Below are positions 23,174 to 31,419 of a stretch of DNA of 32,247 nucleotides, piece after piece. The DNA is taken from assembly GCA_964486555.1 (NCBI GenBank), contig CAZANP010000018.1, positions 1 through 32,247 of the forward strand, given 5' to 3'. Source of the DNA: 4484-232 sp964486555 (GTDB taxonomy: Bacteria > Thermotogota > Thermotogae > Thermotogales > Thermotogaceae). The stretch's first letter is position 1. Each line of letters begins with the position of its first letter. The notes under the pieces are model-generated. The model was not told where the DNA came from. It saw only the letters and a list, made by a program, of their open reading frames with translations, and made no database searches. The position numbers were made by a program, and so were the translations under genes.

Positions 23174-24058
23174 ATCGAGAGAGCCAAATCGAGGAAATAT
23201 TTCTGGAAAAGAGCAATACCTTATTTTCTGATAACACCAACGATCATCTACTACGCTGTATTCTGGATGGGACCTGTCATCACAGCGGTGATTCTCAGTT
23301 TTCGAGATGAAGCGGGAAATTTCACCCTTGCAAATTATCTATACATATTCAAGGATCCTTATTTTCTGAAAGCGGTGATCAATACGGGAATATTCGTCGC
23401 CATATCCGTCACACTCGAGTTTGTTGTCGCGTTCTCCCTCGCCTTGCTCATCAACAAGAAGTTCAGAGGTGCAGGAGCCTTTCTCTCTTTAGCCTTGATC
23501 CCCATGACACTCCCACCAGTTGCTGTGGGTGCTATGTGGTCGAGTGGTTTTGCGGTCCATGGATGGATGAACAGCCTCCTCTACAGGTTAGGGTTTATAA
23601 CCGAAGGGGAAAAGATCGTTTTTCTTGGAGGAACCGAATTTCAATCCTTAATGTTGATAATTCTGATCGACGCGTGGCAGGTTATTCCCTTCATGATGAT
23701 CATCCTCCTTGCGGGGCTTCAGAATCTTCCTAAAGAGAGTATAGAAGCAGGTTACATATTCGGAGCCACGAGGTTTACCGTTTTGAGAAAGATCACGATG
23801 CCCATGATGAAACCGAGCATTCAGACCGCTTTGATTTTGAGAATAATATCCGCACTTCAGGTGTGGTTAATAATAGTCATGATCTATGGATATCGAAGAA
23901 TACCTGTTCTTGTTGAAGAGGTCGTTTTCTATGAAGAAGTGCTCCTTAATTTCTACAGAGTCGCCCTTGCTTACTCTGTGATAGTGTCGGTGATCGTCTC
24001 GATCGTTGCCGTGATATATCTAAAAGTTTCAGGAGCTTTTGAAAAGGCTCCTGAATGA
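23174..24058 (+). CDS. Sugar ABC transporter permease (MalF-like), likely AUC start
   Basis: About 294 residues. The obvious ATG at 23267 would delete the first membrane helix; the frame is open back to 23168 and encodes RKYFWKRAIPYFLITPT then a hydrophobic segment, the normal N-terminus of MalF-type permeases. There is no ATG, GTG or TTG in that stretch. The best start is ATC 23174, 9 nt after GGGTGG within GGGTGGTGATC. The EAA loop is LPKESIEAGYIFGATRFTVL with KITMPMM, slightly degenerate. It works with the following permease and ATPase. It is separated from the binding-protein gene by the hairpin. Confidence 0.85.
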   Translation: MERAKSRKYFWKRAIPYFLITPTIIYYAVFWMGPVITAVILSFRDEAGNFTLANYLYIFKDPYFLKAVINTGIFVAISVTLEFVVAFSLALLINKKFRGAGAFLSLALIPMTLPPVAVGAMWSSGFAVHGWMNSLLYRLGFITEGEKIVFLGGTEFQSLMLIILIDAWQVIPFMMIILLAGLQNLPKESIEAGYIFGATRFTVLRKITMPMMKPSIQTALILRIISALQVWLIIVMIYGYRRIPVLVEEVVFYEEVLLNFYRVALAYSVIVSVIVSIVAVIYLKVSGAFEKAPE

Positions 24059-24077
24059 TTGTGGGAGGAAGATATTG

Positions 24078-25382
24078 ATGGATAAGAAGAAGTTGAAAAA
24101 AATCACGACCACAACTCTTTTCTATCTTGCAGTCGCATTCATCGCTGTAATCATACTGCTTCCCATATATTTCCTGTTTTCCATATCGCTCATGTCAGAC
24201 CAGGAAGCGTACAACTGGCCGATTCCTATGGCACCTTCTTTTGTCAACAAATTCATAATAATGAAATCCGCAGAGTCAGAGGATAAATACGTTCTCAGTG
24301 TGTACAGCAAGACCAGGGACGAATACATAACCATCTACGAATCGGCGAATCTTGACGACATGATAAGCTTTGCAGAGAGAAAAACAAACAGCAGAATACC
24401 GAAAGATCTTCTTCTTCAAAAAATCGAGGAACTCGAAAGCGTATACAGAAAGAACGAGAGTGAGATAAAAGCCGCAGAGGAAGAGTTGAAAGATTTGAAC
24501 AGAAAGGTAAGAAGTTTGAATTCTCAGATAAGAAAGTACAGAAAGAAGATAGAAAAGATAACTCCGGAGATGACGGAGCTTCAAGAACTCAAAAAATCTC
24601 TCGAAGAGAAGATAAGCGAGCTGGAAAAGCAAAAGGATGATGTTGAAAGAAGAATAAGTGAATTGACCCGTCACCTCATCAGCATTGGTTCTGTCAGTTT
24701 CACGGTTCCAAAGAATCTCTTTGCAAATTACATAACTTTCTTCAAAGTGACGAGTGACTCCATCCCTGCTCTTATAAGGAGTATAGAAGTTGCCTTGGCA
24801 ACCATAGGTATTTCACTTGGAATAGGTGGTCTTGCAGGATACGCATTCGCTAGGTACTTTTTCAAAGGTAAGAACCTTTTGAAACTCAGTGTGCTTTTCG
24901 TCAGGATGTTTCCAGGTGTCTCCATCGCCATGCCTATGGTCATAATCCTTGCAAAGATGGGATTCTACGATAGACCCATAGGTTTGTCTCTCGTTTATTC
25001 CGTTGGTCAGATAGCCATGACCATATGGATAACGGCAAGCATATTCATGGGAATACCCATAGAACTCGAGGAAGCGGCTCAAATATTTGGATGCTCAAAG
25101 TGGGGAGCCTTTTTCCATGTGACCCTGCCCCTTGCTCTTCCAGGGCTCGCAGCGAGTGCTATGTACGCGTTCATAGGGAGCTGGTCTGAAACGGCTCAGG
25201 CTATAATCCTGACACAATTCAATCCCACATTCCCCGTTGTTGTTTATCAAACCCTTGTTGGAGCGAAAGGGTTGGTAAATCTTGTTGCAGCCGGTGGTGT
25301 CACGATGGCACTTCCCGCCATACTCTTCACGATAATAATAAGACGATACATACTCCAGATGTGGGGAGGAATAACCATATGA
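24078..25382 (+). CDS. MalG-like sugar permease with large coiled-coil insertion
   Basis: 434 residues, about 150 more than the usual 275-285. Residues 12-38 are the first membrane helix and the core permease resumes at about 210 (PKNLFANYITFF), with the EAA loop IPIELEEAAQIFGCSKWGAF and VTLPLALPG. Between them lies an extra region: 60-105 is a small globular stretch, and 110-200 is highly charged, heptad-like coiled coil rich in Glu, Lys, Leu and Arg (for example IRKYRKKIEK, LKKSLEEKISELEKQ). By the normal topology the insert lies outside the cytoplasmic membrane, facing the binding protein. ATG 24078 has GGGAGGAAG upstream. Partner of the preceding permease. Confidence 0.92.
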   Translation: MDKKKLKKITTTTLFYLAVAFIAVIILLPIYFLFSISLMSDQEAYNWPIPMAPSFVNKFIIMKSAESEDKYVLSVYSKTRDEYITIYESANLDDMISFAERKTNSRIPKDLLLQKIEELESVYRKNESEIKAAEEELKDLNRKVRSLNSQIRKYRKKIEKITPEMTELQELKKSLEEKISELEKQKDDVERRISELTRHLISIGSVSFTVPKNLFANYITFFKVTSDSIPALIRSIEVALATIGISLGIGGLAGYAFARYFFKGKNLLKLSVLFVRMFPGVSIAMPMVIILAKMGFYDRPIGLSLVYSVGQIAMTIWITASIFMGIPIELEEAAQIFGCSKWGAFFHVTLPLALPGLAASAMYAFIGSWSETAQAIILTQFNPTFPVVVYQTLVGAKGLVNLVAAGGVTMALPAILFTIIIRRYILQMWGGITI

Positions 25383-25395
25383 GGAGGGTCCAGGA

Positions 25396-26508
25396 ATGGC
25401 TGTACTCGAATTGATAAACCTATCTAAAAGATATGGAAAGAGAGTGTGGGGAGCACGGAACATAAATCTTAAGGTCAACGATAAGGAGTTCATAGTTCTT
25501 TTGGGCCCATCTGGCTGTGGAAAGACCACAACCCTTAGAATGATAGCAGGGCTTGAGGAGGTAACCGAAGGTAGGATATTGCTGGATGGTGTGGACATCA
25601 CCGATATGCCTCCGAGGAAAAGGAATGTCAGCATGGTTTTCCAGAACTATGCTGTGTGGCCTCATATGACTGTTTATGAAAATATAGCTTTTCCTCTGAA
25701 AATGAAAAAAATGAGTAAAGAAGAGATAGATCGAACAGTTAAAGATGTAGCGAAACTTGTGAACATCTACGAATTTCTGGATAGATATCCAAGACAACTT
25801 TCGGGAGGGCAGAGACAGAGAGTGGCCCTTGCAAGGGCAATTGCTGTCAAACCCAAGATATTCCTCATGGATGAACCTCTATCCAACTTGGACGCAAAAC
25901 TCAGAGTCAGGATGAGAACGGAACTCAAAGCCATTCATCATAAAACAGAGGCAACCACCATATTCGTGACACACGATCAATCGGAAGCCATGAGCATGGC
26001 CGATAGAATCGTCGTCATGAGAGATGGAAGAGTTGAGCAAATAGGAACAACTGATGAAGTCTACTACAACTGTGCCAACGTTTTCGTGGCGGGTTTCATA
26101 GGAACTCCCCCCACTAATTTCCTCGAGATGGAAATAAAAAGGGAAAAGGGAAAACTGTACCTGATACATCCTCTCTTCAGGTTCGAATTGGACGATGAGC
26201 TTGCCTATCAGTTGAAAGATTACAACAAGGATAAAGTCATAATGGGAGTCAGGCCAGAGAGCATGATGATAACCAACGAAAAGGAGGGTGTTTTCACACA
26301 GGAGATCCTCGTCGTGGAACCTCAAGGCTCGCACCAGATAATCGCTTTGGATTTAAACGGGGAGATAATAAAGATCGTAGCTCCTTCCTTCCCGAGGTAC
26401 AGGGAGAACGAAAAAATCCATGTTGCTTTCGATAAAAGAAGGATAATGTTCTTTGATATAGATACTGAACAGAGAATAAATCCTTTCAAAGATTTCCATA
26501 AAGAATGA
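25396..26508 (+). CDS. Sugar ABC transporter ATPase (MalK/UgpC/MsmK-like)
   Basis: 370 residues. Walker A GPSGCGKTT (about 39-47), Q-loop VFQNYAVWPHMTV, signature LSGGQRQRVALARA, Walker B IFLMDEPLSNLDAKLR and the switch His in VTHDQSEAMSMADRI are all intact. The C-terminal 130 residues hold the MalK-type regulatory/TOBE part (GVRPESM). It powers the permeases just upstream. Because the transporter at 5545-8588 has no ATPase of its own, this one could serve both, as MsmK-type ATPases do in other bacteria (inference). GAGGAGGGTCC precedes the ATG. Confidence 0.95.
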   Translation: MAVLELINLSKRYGKRVWGARNINLKVNDKEFIVLLGPSGCGKTTTLRMIAGLEEVTEGRILLDGVDITDMPPRKRNVSMVFQNYAVWPHMTVYENIAFPLKMKKMSKEEIDRTVKDVAKLVNIYEFLDRYPRQLSGGQRQRVALARAIAVKPKIFLMDEPLSNLDAKLRVRMRTELKAIHHKTEATTIFVTHDQSEAMSMADRIVVMRDGRVEQIGTTDEVYYNCANVFVAGFIGTPPTNFLEMEIKREKGKLYLIHPLFRFELDDELAYQLKDYNKDKVIMGVRPESMMITNEKEGVFTQEILVVEPQGSHQIIALDLNGEIIKIVAPSFPRYRENEKIHVAFDKRRIMFFDIDTEQRINPFKDFHKE

Positions 26509-26522
26509 ACGGAGGGAGCAGT

Positions 26523-27869
26523 ATGAACATAGCTCTTGCTCATTTCAGAGTGGGAGAAACGGACGGTGTTTCCCTGGAGATGGAAAAATGGAGGAAGGTT
26601 CTAGAGAGAATGGGGCATAGAGTGATCTTCATATCTGGAACTCCGAATTATGGGGAAATATGTATACCCGAAATGGATCTCCACAGCGAGCTGTTTGAAA
26701 AACACAAGAGAAATTCGTATGAAAGGTTAGAGGATTATGAGAATGAGGAAGATTTCAGAAGGGATATCTTGAAATATGCCGATATAATTGAAAAGAAACT
26801 CGATGAGGTTGTTGAGAGGGAAAAAATCGATCTTATCATACCGAACAACATCTTTTCACTGGGAGTTGGCCTACCGATTGCCATCGCTTTTCATAGGGTT
26901 ATAAAAAGGAAAGGGTTGAAAGTAATAGGACATCACCACGATTTTTACTGGGAAAGGGAAAACTTGAGTCATCCCACATGTGATTTCGTGAGGGAATGCC
27001 TGGATAAATATTTCCCACCTCTGGACGTTCCGATGGTTCACGTCGTCATAAACAAAATAGCTCAGAAAGAGCTGAAAAAACGGAAAGGTGTGGATTCCAT
27101 AGTTGTTCCCAACGTTTTAGATTTCGAGCAACCTTTATGGGTATACGATGATTTCAACAAGGATCTTAGAGAGAGGATTGGACTAAATGCGAACGATATA
27201 GTTGTTCTTCAGGCAACTCGCGTCACGGAGAGAAAAGCCATAGAGATATCGATAGAGTTCGTCGGAGAGCTTCAAAGAAGAAGAGGAAAGCTTCACGGTA
27301 TCCTCTACGATGGAAGGAATTTCTCCAAAGATGACAGAATAGTTCTCCTCATGCCTGGTCTTATAGAGACTGGAAACGAATACGTCGAATTTTTAAAAGA
27401 AGTGGCAAAGCGTGAGGGAGTAGAGATTCTCTGGATCAACTCGATGATCGATGCGAAAAGATCCATGAAAGATGGTGAGAAGAAATATTCACTGTGGGAT
27501 ACTTACGTTGTATCCGATATAATAACTTATCCCAGCGTCATTGAAGGTTGGGGGAATCAATTCTTAGAAGGGATTTTTGCGAAGAAACCTCTGGTCGTTT
27601 TTGAATATCCCGTGTACAAAACTGACATAAAAGATCTGGGGTTTGAAGTTATCAGTCTGGGGGATGTCTTTGAAGCGCGAAAAAATGGAAAATACGTTTC
27701 GATACCTAAAGAAGCCATAGTTAGAGCTGTTGAAGAGGCTATCTCCATTCTAAAAGATGGAAAAGCTTACAAGAAGATGGTGGAGAAGAACTTTGAACTT
27801 GGAAAGAAATATTTTTCCTACAGAACACTCGAGAGTATATTGAGTGATATAATAAAAAACGTCCCCTGA
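26523..27869 (+). CDS. GT-B (GT4-like) glycosyltransferase
   Basis: 448 residues of the retaining GT-B glycosyltransferase fold. The N-terminal acceptor domain starts MNIALAHFRVGETDGVSLEM and includes GHHHDFYWERENL; the C-terminal donor domain starts with DIVVLQATRVTERKAIEISIEF and has the E-x7-E motif in VIEGWGNQFLEG. The start is ATG 26523 after GGAGGGA; ATG 26505 lies before that site. It is last in the second sugar transporter operon, 14 nt after the ATPase, so it probably uses or makes a sugar linked to that system, for example a disaccharide or compatible solute. The donor and acceptor are not identifiable. The stop codon lies in the loop of a hairpin that terminates the opposing gene. 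Confidence 0.85.
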   Translation: MNIALAHFRVGETDGVSLEMEKWRKVLERMGHRVIFISGTPNYGEICIPEMDLHSELFEKHKRNSYERLEDYENEEDFRRDILKYADIIEKKLDEVVEREKIDLIIPNNIFSLGVGLPIAIAFHRVIKRKGLKVIGHHHDFYWERENLSHPTCDFVRECLDKYFPPLDVPMVHVVINKIAQKELKKRKGVDSIVVPNVLDFEQPLWVYDDFNKDLRERIGLNANDIVVLQATRVTERKAIEISIEFVGELQRRRGKLHGILYDGRNFSKDDRIVLLMPGLIETGNEYVEFLKEVAKREGVEILWINSMIDAKRSMKDGEKKYSLWDTYVVSDIITYPSVIEGWGNQFLEGIFAKKPLVVFEYPVYKTDIKDLGFEVISLGDVFEARKNGKYVSIPKEAIVRAVEEAISILKDGKAYKKMVEKNFELGKKYFSYRTLESILSDIIKNVP

Positions 27870-27877
27870 GGGGACGT
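27854..27877 (-). terminator. Intrinsic terminator of the small minus-strand gene, embedded in the glycosyltransferase end
   Basis: ACGTCCCC-TGA-GGGGACGT (27859-27877) is a perfect 8-bp stem with a 3-nt loop. Read on the minus strand it is followed directly by a run of T (27859-27854), a classic intrinsic terminator. It abuts the stop codon of the minus-strand gene. On the plus strand the stem encodes the last glycosyltransferase codons and lacks a U-run. Confidence 0.85.
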
Positions 27878-28053
27878 CACGCATGTAAAAGACCCTTTCT
27901 TTTCCATCTCTCTCTTTCCATAAGCGGAGCATTCTCTTGCTCCTTTTCCTTTTTCAACAGCTTCTTCAACATTCTATACTCTTCCGCTTCTTTGAGAAGC
28001 TCTTTCATTTTCAACTTCACGGCCATCTGATAGTCTGGAAAGTTCAACATCAT
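27877..28053 (-). CDS. Small charged helical protein, unknown function
   Basis: A 58-residue protein beginning MMLNFPDYQMAVKLKM, then KELLKEAEEYRMLKKLLKKEKE, and ending in a basic tail. It is rich in Lys, Glu and Leu and probably an amphipathic helix or short coiled coil. I choose ATG 28053 because GGGGGTG lies just upstream and the promoter places transcription start near 28081; a GTG at 28062 after GGAGGAAG is an alternative, while the in-frame ATG at 28116 lies before the promoter. It has a consensus promoter and an intrinsic terminator, making it a self-contained unit. I do not recognise the family; a DNA/RNA-binding or protein-regulatory role is possible but unsupported. Confidence 0.7.
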   Translation of the reverse strand: MMLNFPDYQMAVKLKMKELLKEAEEYRMLKKLLKKEKEQENAPLMERERWKRKGLLHA

Positions 28054-28087
28054 ATCTGACACCCCCTTTCTTCCTCCTTCGACATAT

Positions 28088-28116
28088 ATTTTATATAAAT
28101 CTTTGGAAAATGTCAA
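28088..28116 (-). promoter_or_regulatory. Promoter of the small minus-strand gene
   Basis: On the minus strand, perfect TTGACA (28116-28111), 17 nt, then TAAAAT (28093-28088). The predicted start of transcription is near 28081, about 28 nt before the ATG at 28053. Confidence 0.75.
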
Positions 28117-28203
28117 TATATAATCTCAAAATTTTTCAATATTATCTTTCAAGATTCTCAGATATTAGAACAAAATCGTTTAAATCACTTTCTAAACGGG
28201 ATT

Positions 28204-28232
28204 TTGGAGATAAATGGTGCAATTGATACAAT
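28204..28232 (+). promoter_or_regulatory. Promoter of the cyclase-family gene
   Basis: TTGGAG at 28204-28209, 17 nt, then an extended -10 TGATACAAT ending at 28232 (TACAAT 28227-28232). Transcription would start about 12 nt before the ATG at 28251, giving a very short leader. Confidence 0.6.
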
Positions 28233-28250
28233 GAGTGAAGGGTGATCTGC

Positions 28251-28958
28251 ATGCTGGAGGACTACGAATTGATCGATTTAACTCATGAGATAACTGAAAG
28301 GATACCTATGTGGCCTGGAGATCCGAAACCCGAAATATCCAAATTTTCAATTGTTGAGAAAGATGGTTACAACATGAACGTGTTAAAAATAGGCGAGCAT
28401 ACCGGCACTCATTTTGGAGTCCCCCTTCATTTCTTTAGTGAAGGAAAAAGTGTTGATGAAGTACCAGTTTCCGATCTTATTCTGTCAGCAGTGAAGATAG
28501 ATATCTCAGATAAATGTTCTAAAAATCCAGATTATGTTCTGAAAATCGAGGACGTGTTGTTTTGGGAGAAACATCATGGAAAGGTTCCTGAGGGTTCCTT
28601 CGTTATTGTTCATACGGGATGGTACAGGAAGTGGGGATCCCACAGTGACTACCTCGGATTGGACGAGGAGGGGAAAATGCATTTTCCTGGTTTTTCAAAG
28701 GAAGTGGTTGTTTTCCTCATGGATGAGCGAAAGATCAAAGGATTGGGTATAGACACCCATGGTGTAGATCCTGGTATGGATGAAAAATTTGAAGCTAGCA
28801 AAGTTCTTTTTGAACGAGGGGGATACCATCTTGAGAATTTAACGAATCTATCGAAACTCCCTTCAAAAGGTTTCTACATATTCATAGGTGCTCTACCAAT
28901 AGAGAGGGGGACAGGTAGTCCAGCAAGGGTTATTGCACTCGTTAAAAAGTACGTGTAA
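28251..28958 (+). CDS. Cyclase / kynurenine-formamidase-like metal hydrolase
   Basis: A 235-residue cyclase-family protein: LIDLTHEITERIPMWPGDP at the N-terminus is typical, and residues 50-60 form the metal motif, here H50-T-G-T-H54-F-G56-V-P-L-H60. The family pattern is HxGTHxDxPxH; the Asp ligand is Gly in this protein. Other parts are normal, including a VIVHTGW strand, GLGIDTHGVDPG, and a C-terminal GALPIERGTGSPAR. Start ATG 28251 follows GGGTGATC. Members hydrolyse formylkynurenine, cyclic amides or related compounds; the natural substrate here is unknown. It has its own promoter and is not in the purine-type operon. Confidence 0.85.
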   Translation: MLEDYELIDLTHEITERIPMWPGDPKPEISKFSIVEKDGYNMNVLKIGEHTGTHFGVPLHFFSEGKSVDEVPVSDLILSAVKIDISDKCSKNPDYVLKIEDVLFWEKHHGKVPEGSFVIVHTGWYRKWGSHSDYLGLDEEGKMHFPGFSKEVVVFLMDERKIKGLGIDTHGVDPGMDEKFEASKVLFERGGYHLENLTNLSKLPSKGFYIFIGALPIERGTGSPARVIALVKKYV

Positions 28959-28966
28959 AAAGGTTA

Positions 28967-28975
28967 TGATACAAT
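28967..28975 (+). promoter_or_regulatory. Extended -10 promoter candidate for the Clp operon
   Basis: TGATACAAT at 28967-28975 repeats the extended -10 of the previous promoter. No good -35 lies 16-18 nt upstream. It is 39 nt before the clp start. It carries no obvious heat-shock inverted repeat. Confidence 0.45.
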
Positions 28976-29013
28976 TTGATCGGATATTAGATAAATTCTG
29001 AGGAGGTAAGATC

Positions 29014-31419
29014 GTGATAAATTTCGATGAATATACAGAAAGTGCAAAAAAGGTCATGATGGGTGTTCAAGATATTCTTGCCCGATACAGGCAGAATCAG
29101 CTCTCAAGCGAGCATATCCTCCTTTCCATTCTTGAAGAAGGAAAAAATATCGCTGTTGAAATATTAAAAGACATAGGTGTTGATGTTGAAAAGCTCAAAG
29201 ACGATACGGAGGTGTTCATAGGAAAGTACGGCTACAAAAGTGACGTTGGAAGTGGGGTCACACAAATATTTATAACACCCGATGCAAGGCACATAATGGA
29301 AAAGGCAAGAGAAGAGGCAAGAAGAATGGGAGATGAAAAAGTTGGAACCGATCATTTACTCCTGGGTATGGTTCTAACACCCGATTCATCGGCTTTCAGG
29401 ATCCTTTCAAGACACGGTGTGACACCAGAAAAGGTCTACGAATCCATAAAGAAAGTAAGAGCGAGGGGAAGCTCTGAAGAAGAGAATGTGGAGGCACTGG
29501 CAAGATTCACAACCGACCTCACACAGCTTGCAAGGGAAGGAAAGTTGATGCCAGTTGTGAACAGAGACAGAGAGATAAAAAGGGTAATACAGATTCTATC
29601 CAGAAAGACCAAGAACAATCCAGTTATCATAGGAGATCCTGGCGTTGGAAAGACAGCGATAGTTGAAGGACTTGCCCAGAGAATCGTATCGGGTGATGTT
29701 CCAGCCTTTCTAAAGAACGTCAGAGTTTTAAGACTCGATATGGGAAGGTTGGTTGCAGGGACCAGGTTCAGGGGAGATTTTGAAGAGAGATTGAAGAAAT
29801 TGATCGATGAAGCAAAGAGAAAGAAAGGAGAGGTCATTCTATTCATAGATGAAGTTCATACAGTGGTGGGAGCTGGAGCCGCTGAAGGTGCACTGGATGC
29901 AGCCAACATTCTGAAACCAGAACTAACGAGTGGCTCTCTGCAGATAATAGGAGCGACCACCGTCGAAGAGTACAGAAAGCACATTGAGAAGGACAAAGCA
30001 CTTGAGAGAAGATTTCAACCGGTTCTCGTTGAGGAACCATCGGTTGAAGAAACCATCGAGATACTCAAGGGCCTGAAGAAGGTTTTTGAAGAGCACCATG
30101 GGGTGAAGATAACAGATGAAGCCATTGAAGCTGCAGCAAGGCTTTCTGCAAGGTACATAACAGAGAGATTCTTGCCGGACAAAGCAATAGACCTGATAGA
30201 TGAAGCGGCAGCCAAAGTTCGGTTGGAAGCCACGTACCCTTCCAAAGAGATGCGTGAAACTGAGATGAAGATAAAAGAACTTGAAGACAGGATAAATGAG
30301 CACGTTGTGAGGGGAGAATATGAAAAGGCCGCTCAACTCAAGATGGAGCTGCAGAATTTAAAGGAAAAATATGAGAAGATGAAGGGAGAGCTAGAGAAAA
30401 AAGAGAAACTTGTGGATGAGAACGAGGTTGCGAAAGTCGTAGAGCAGTGGACAGGTATTCCTGTATCGAAGATCTTGGAATCTGAAAGGGAGAAGCTTCT
30501 GAAGCTTGAAGAACTCATACACCAAAGAATCGTCGATCAGGAAGAGGCCGTTAAACTCGTTGCAAGAACTATAAGGAAAGCTCGGGCAGGGATAAAGGAT
30601 CCGAGAAGACCAATAGGAGTGTTTCTGTTTCTGGGGCCAACAGGAGTTGGGAAAACAGAACTTGCAAAAGCATTGGCAGAAGTTTTGTTTGGGAGCGAAG
30701 AAGCTTTGATAAGGATAGACATGAGTGAGTACATGGAGAGGCACAGTGTGAGCAGGTTGATAGGGTCACCACCTGGGTATGTAGGGTATGAAGAAGGAGG
30801 ACAGCTTACGGAGGCGGTGAGGAGGAGGCCATACAGTGTGATATTGTTGGATGAGGTAGAGAAGGCGAATGTAGAGGTATTCAATGTATTGTTGCAGGTA
30901 TTTGATGATGGAAGGCTTACTGATGGTAAGGGAAACACTGTTGATTTCAAAAACACCATCATCATCATGACTAGCAATATCGCAAGTGACACCATATTGA
31001 GATCCATTGAAAAGGGAGAGGACTTCGAAAAGATAGAGGCGATGGTCAGAGAAGAGTTGAAAAGATTCTTCAGGCCGGAATTCATCAACAGGATAGATTC
31101 GATAGTGATATTCAGACCTTTGAGCATGGAACACGTTAAGAGGATAGTCGATATAATGGTCAGAAGGTTGGAAGAAGTCTTAAAGGACAGAAAGATAATG
31201 ATAGAATTGACGGAAGAGGCGAAGGAATACCTTGCAGAGAGAGGTTACGTTCCAGCACTTGGAGCAAGACCCTTGAAGAGGGTCATCGAGGAAGAGCTCG
31301 AGTCGATGATAGCGGATGCCATACTGGATGGGAGAATAAAAGAAGGGGAACACGTCCTTGTGGATGCGGATGAGTACGGGTTGGTCCTGAAAAGCGGGGT
31401 GAAAGTCGATGGAGAATGA
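29014..31419 (+). CDS. ClpC-like AAA+ ATPase without the ClpP-docking loop
   Basis: 801 residues, GTG start after GAGGAGGTAAG. Order: Clp N-domain repeats (1-145), first AAA+ module with Walker A GDPGVGKTA (about 208), a UVR-type segment GEYEKAAQLKMELQNLKEKYE (about 433-453), second AAA+ module with GPTGVGKTE (about 542), and the ClpB-type D2-small C-domain (GARPLKRVIEEEL). The short UVR middle is ClpC-like, not the long ClpB coiled coil. Yet between IMTSN and FRPEFINRID the insert with the L/V-G-F tripeptide that binds ClpP is absent. It may be a stand-alone unfoldase or disaggregase. It overlaps the DUF1844 gene by 11 nt. Confidence 0.92.
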   Translation: MINFDEYTESAKKVMMGVQDILARYRQNQLSSEHILLSILEEGKNIAVEILKDIGVDVEKLKDDTEVFIGKYGYKSDVGSGVTQIFITPDARHIMEKAREEARRMGDEKVGTDHLLLGMVLTPDSSAFRILSRHGVTPEKVYESIKKVRARGSSEEENVEALARFTTDLTQLAREGKLMPVVNRDREIKRVIQILSRKTKNNPVIIGDPGVGKTAIVEGLAQRIVSGDVPAFLKNVRVLRLDMGRLVAGTRFRGDFEERLKKLIDEAKRKKGEVILFIDEVHTVVGAGAAEGALDAANILKPELTSGSLQIIGATTVEEYRKHIEKDKALERRFQPVLVEEPSVEETIEILKGLKKVFEEHHGVKITDEAIEAAARLSARYITERFLPDKAIDLIDEAAAKVRLEATYPSKEMRETEMKIKELEDRINEHVVRGEYEKAAQLKMELQNLKEKYEKMKGELEKKEKLVDENEVAKVVEQWTGIPVSKILESEREKLLKLEELIHQRIVDQEEAVKLVARTIRKARAGIKDPRRPIGVFLFLGPTGVGKTELAKALAEVLFGSEEALIRIDMSEYMERHSVSRLIGSPPGYVGYEEGGQLTEAVRRRPYSVILLDEVEKANVEVFNVLLQVFDDGRLTDGKGNTVDFKNTIIIMTSNIASDTILRSIEKGEDFEKIEAMVREELKRFFRPEFINRIDSIVIFRPLSMEHVKRIVDIMVRRLEEVLKDRKIMIELTEEAKEYLAERGYVPALGARPLKRVIEEELESMIADAILDGRIKEGEHVLVDADEYGLVLKSGVKVDGE

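Noticed and set aside
30537..31127. Antisense open frame of about 196 codons in the clp gene
   Set aside because: Composition is that of a shadow (Ser/Leu-rich) opposite a conserved AAA+ domain; no start signals.
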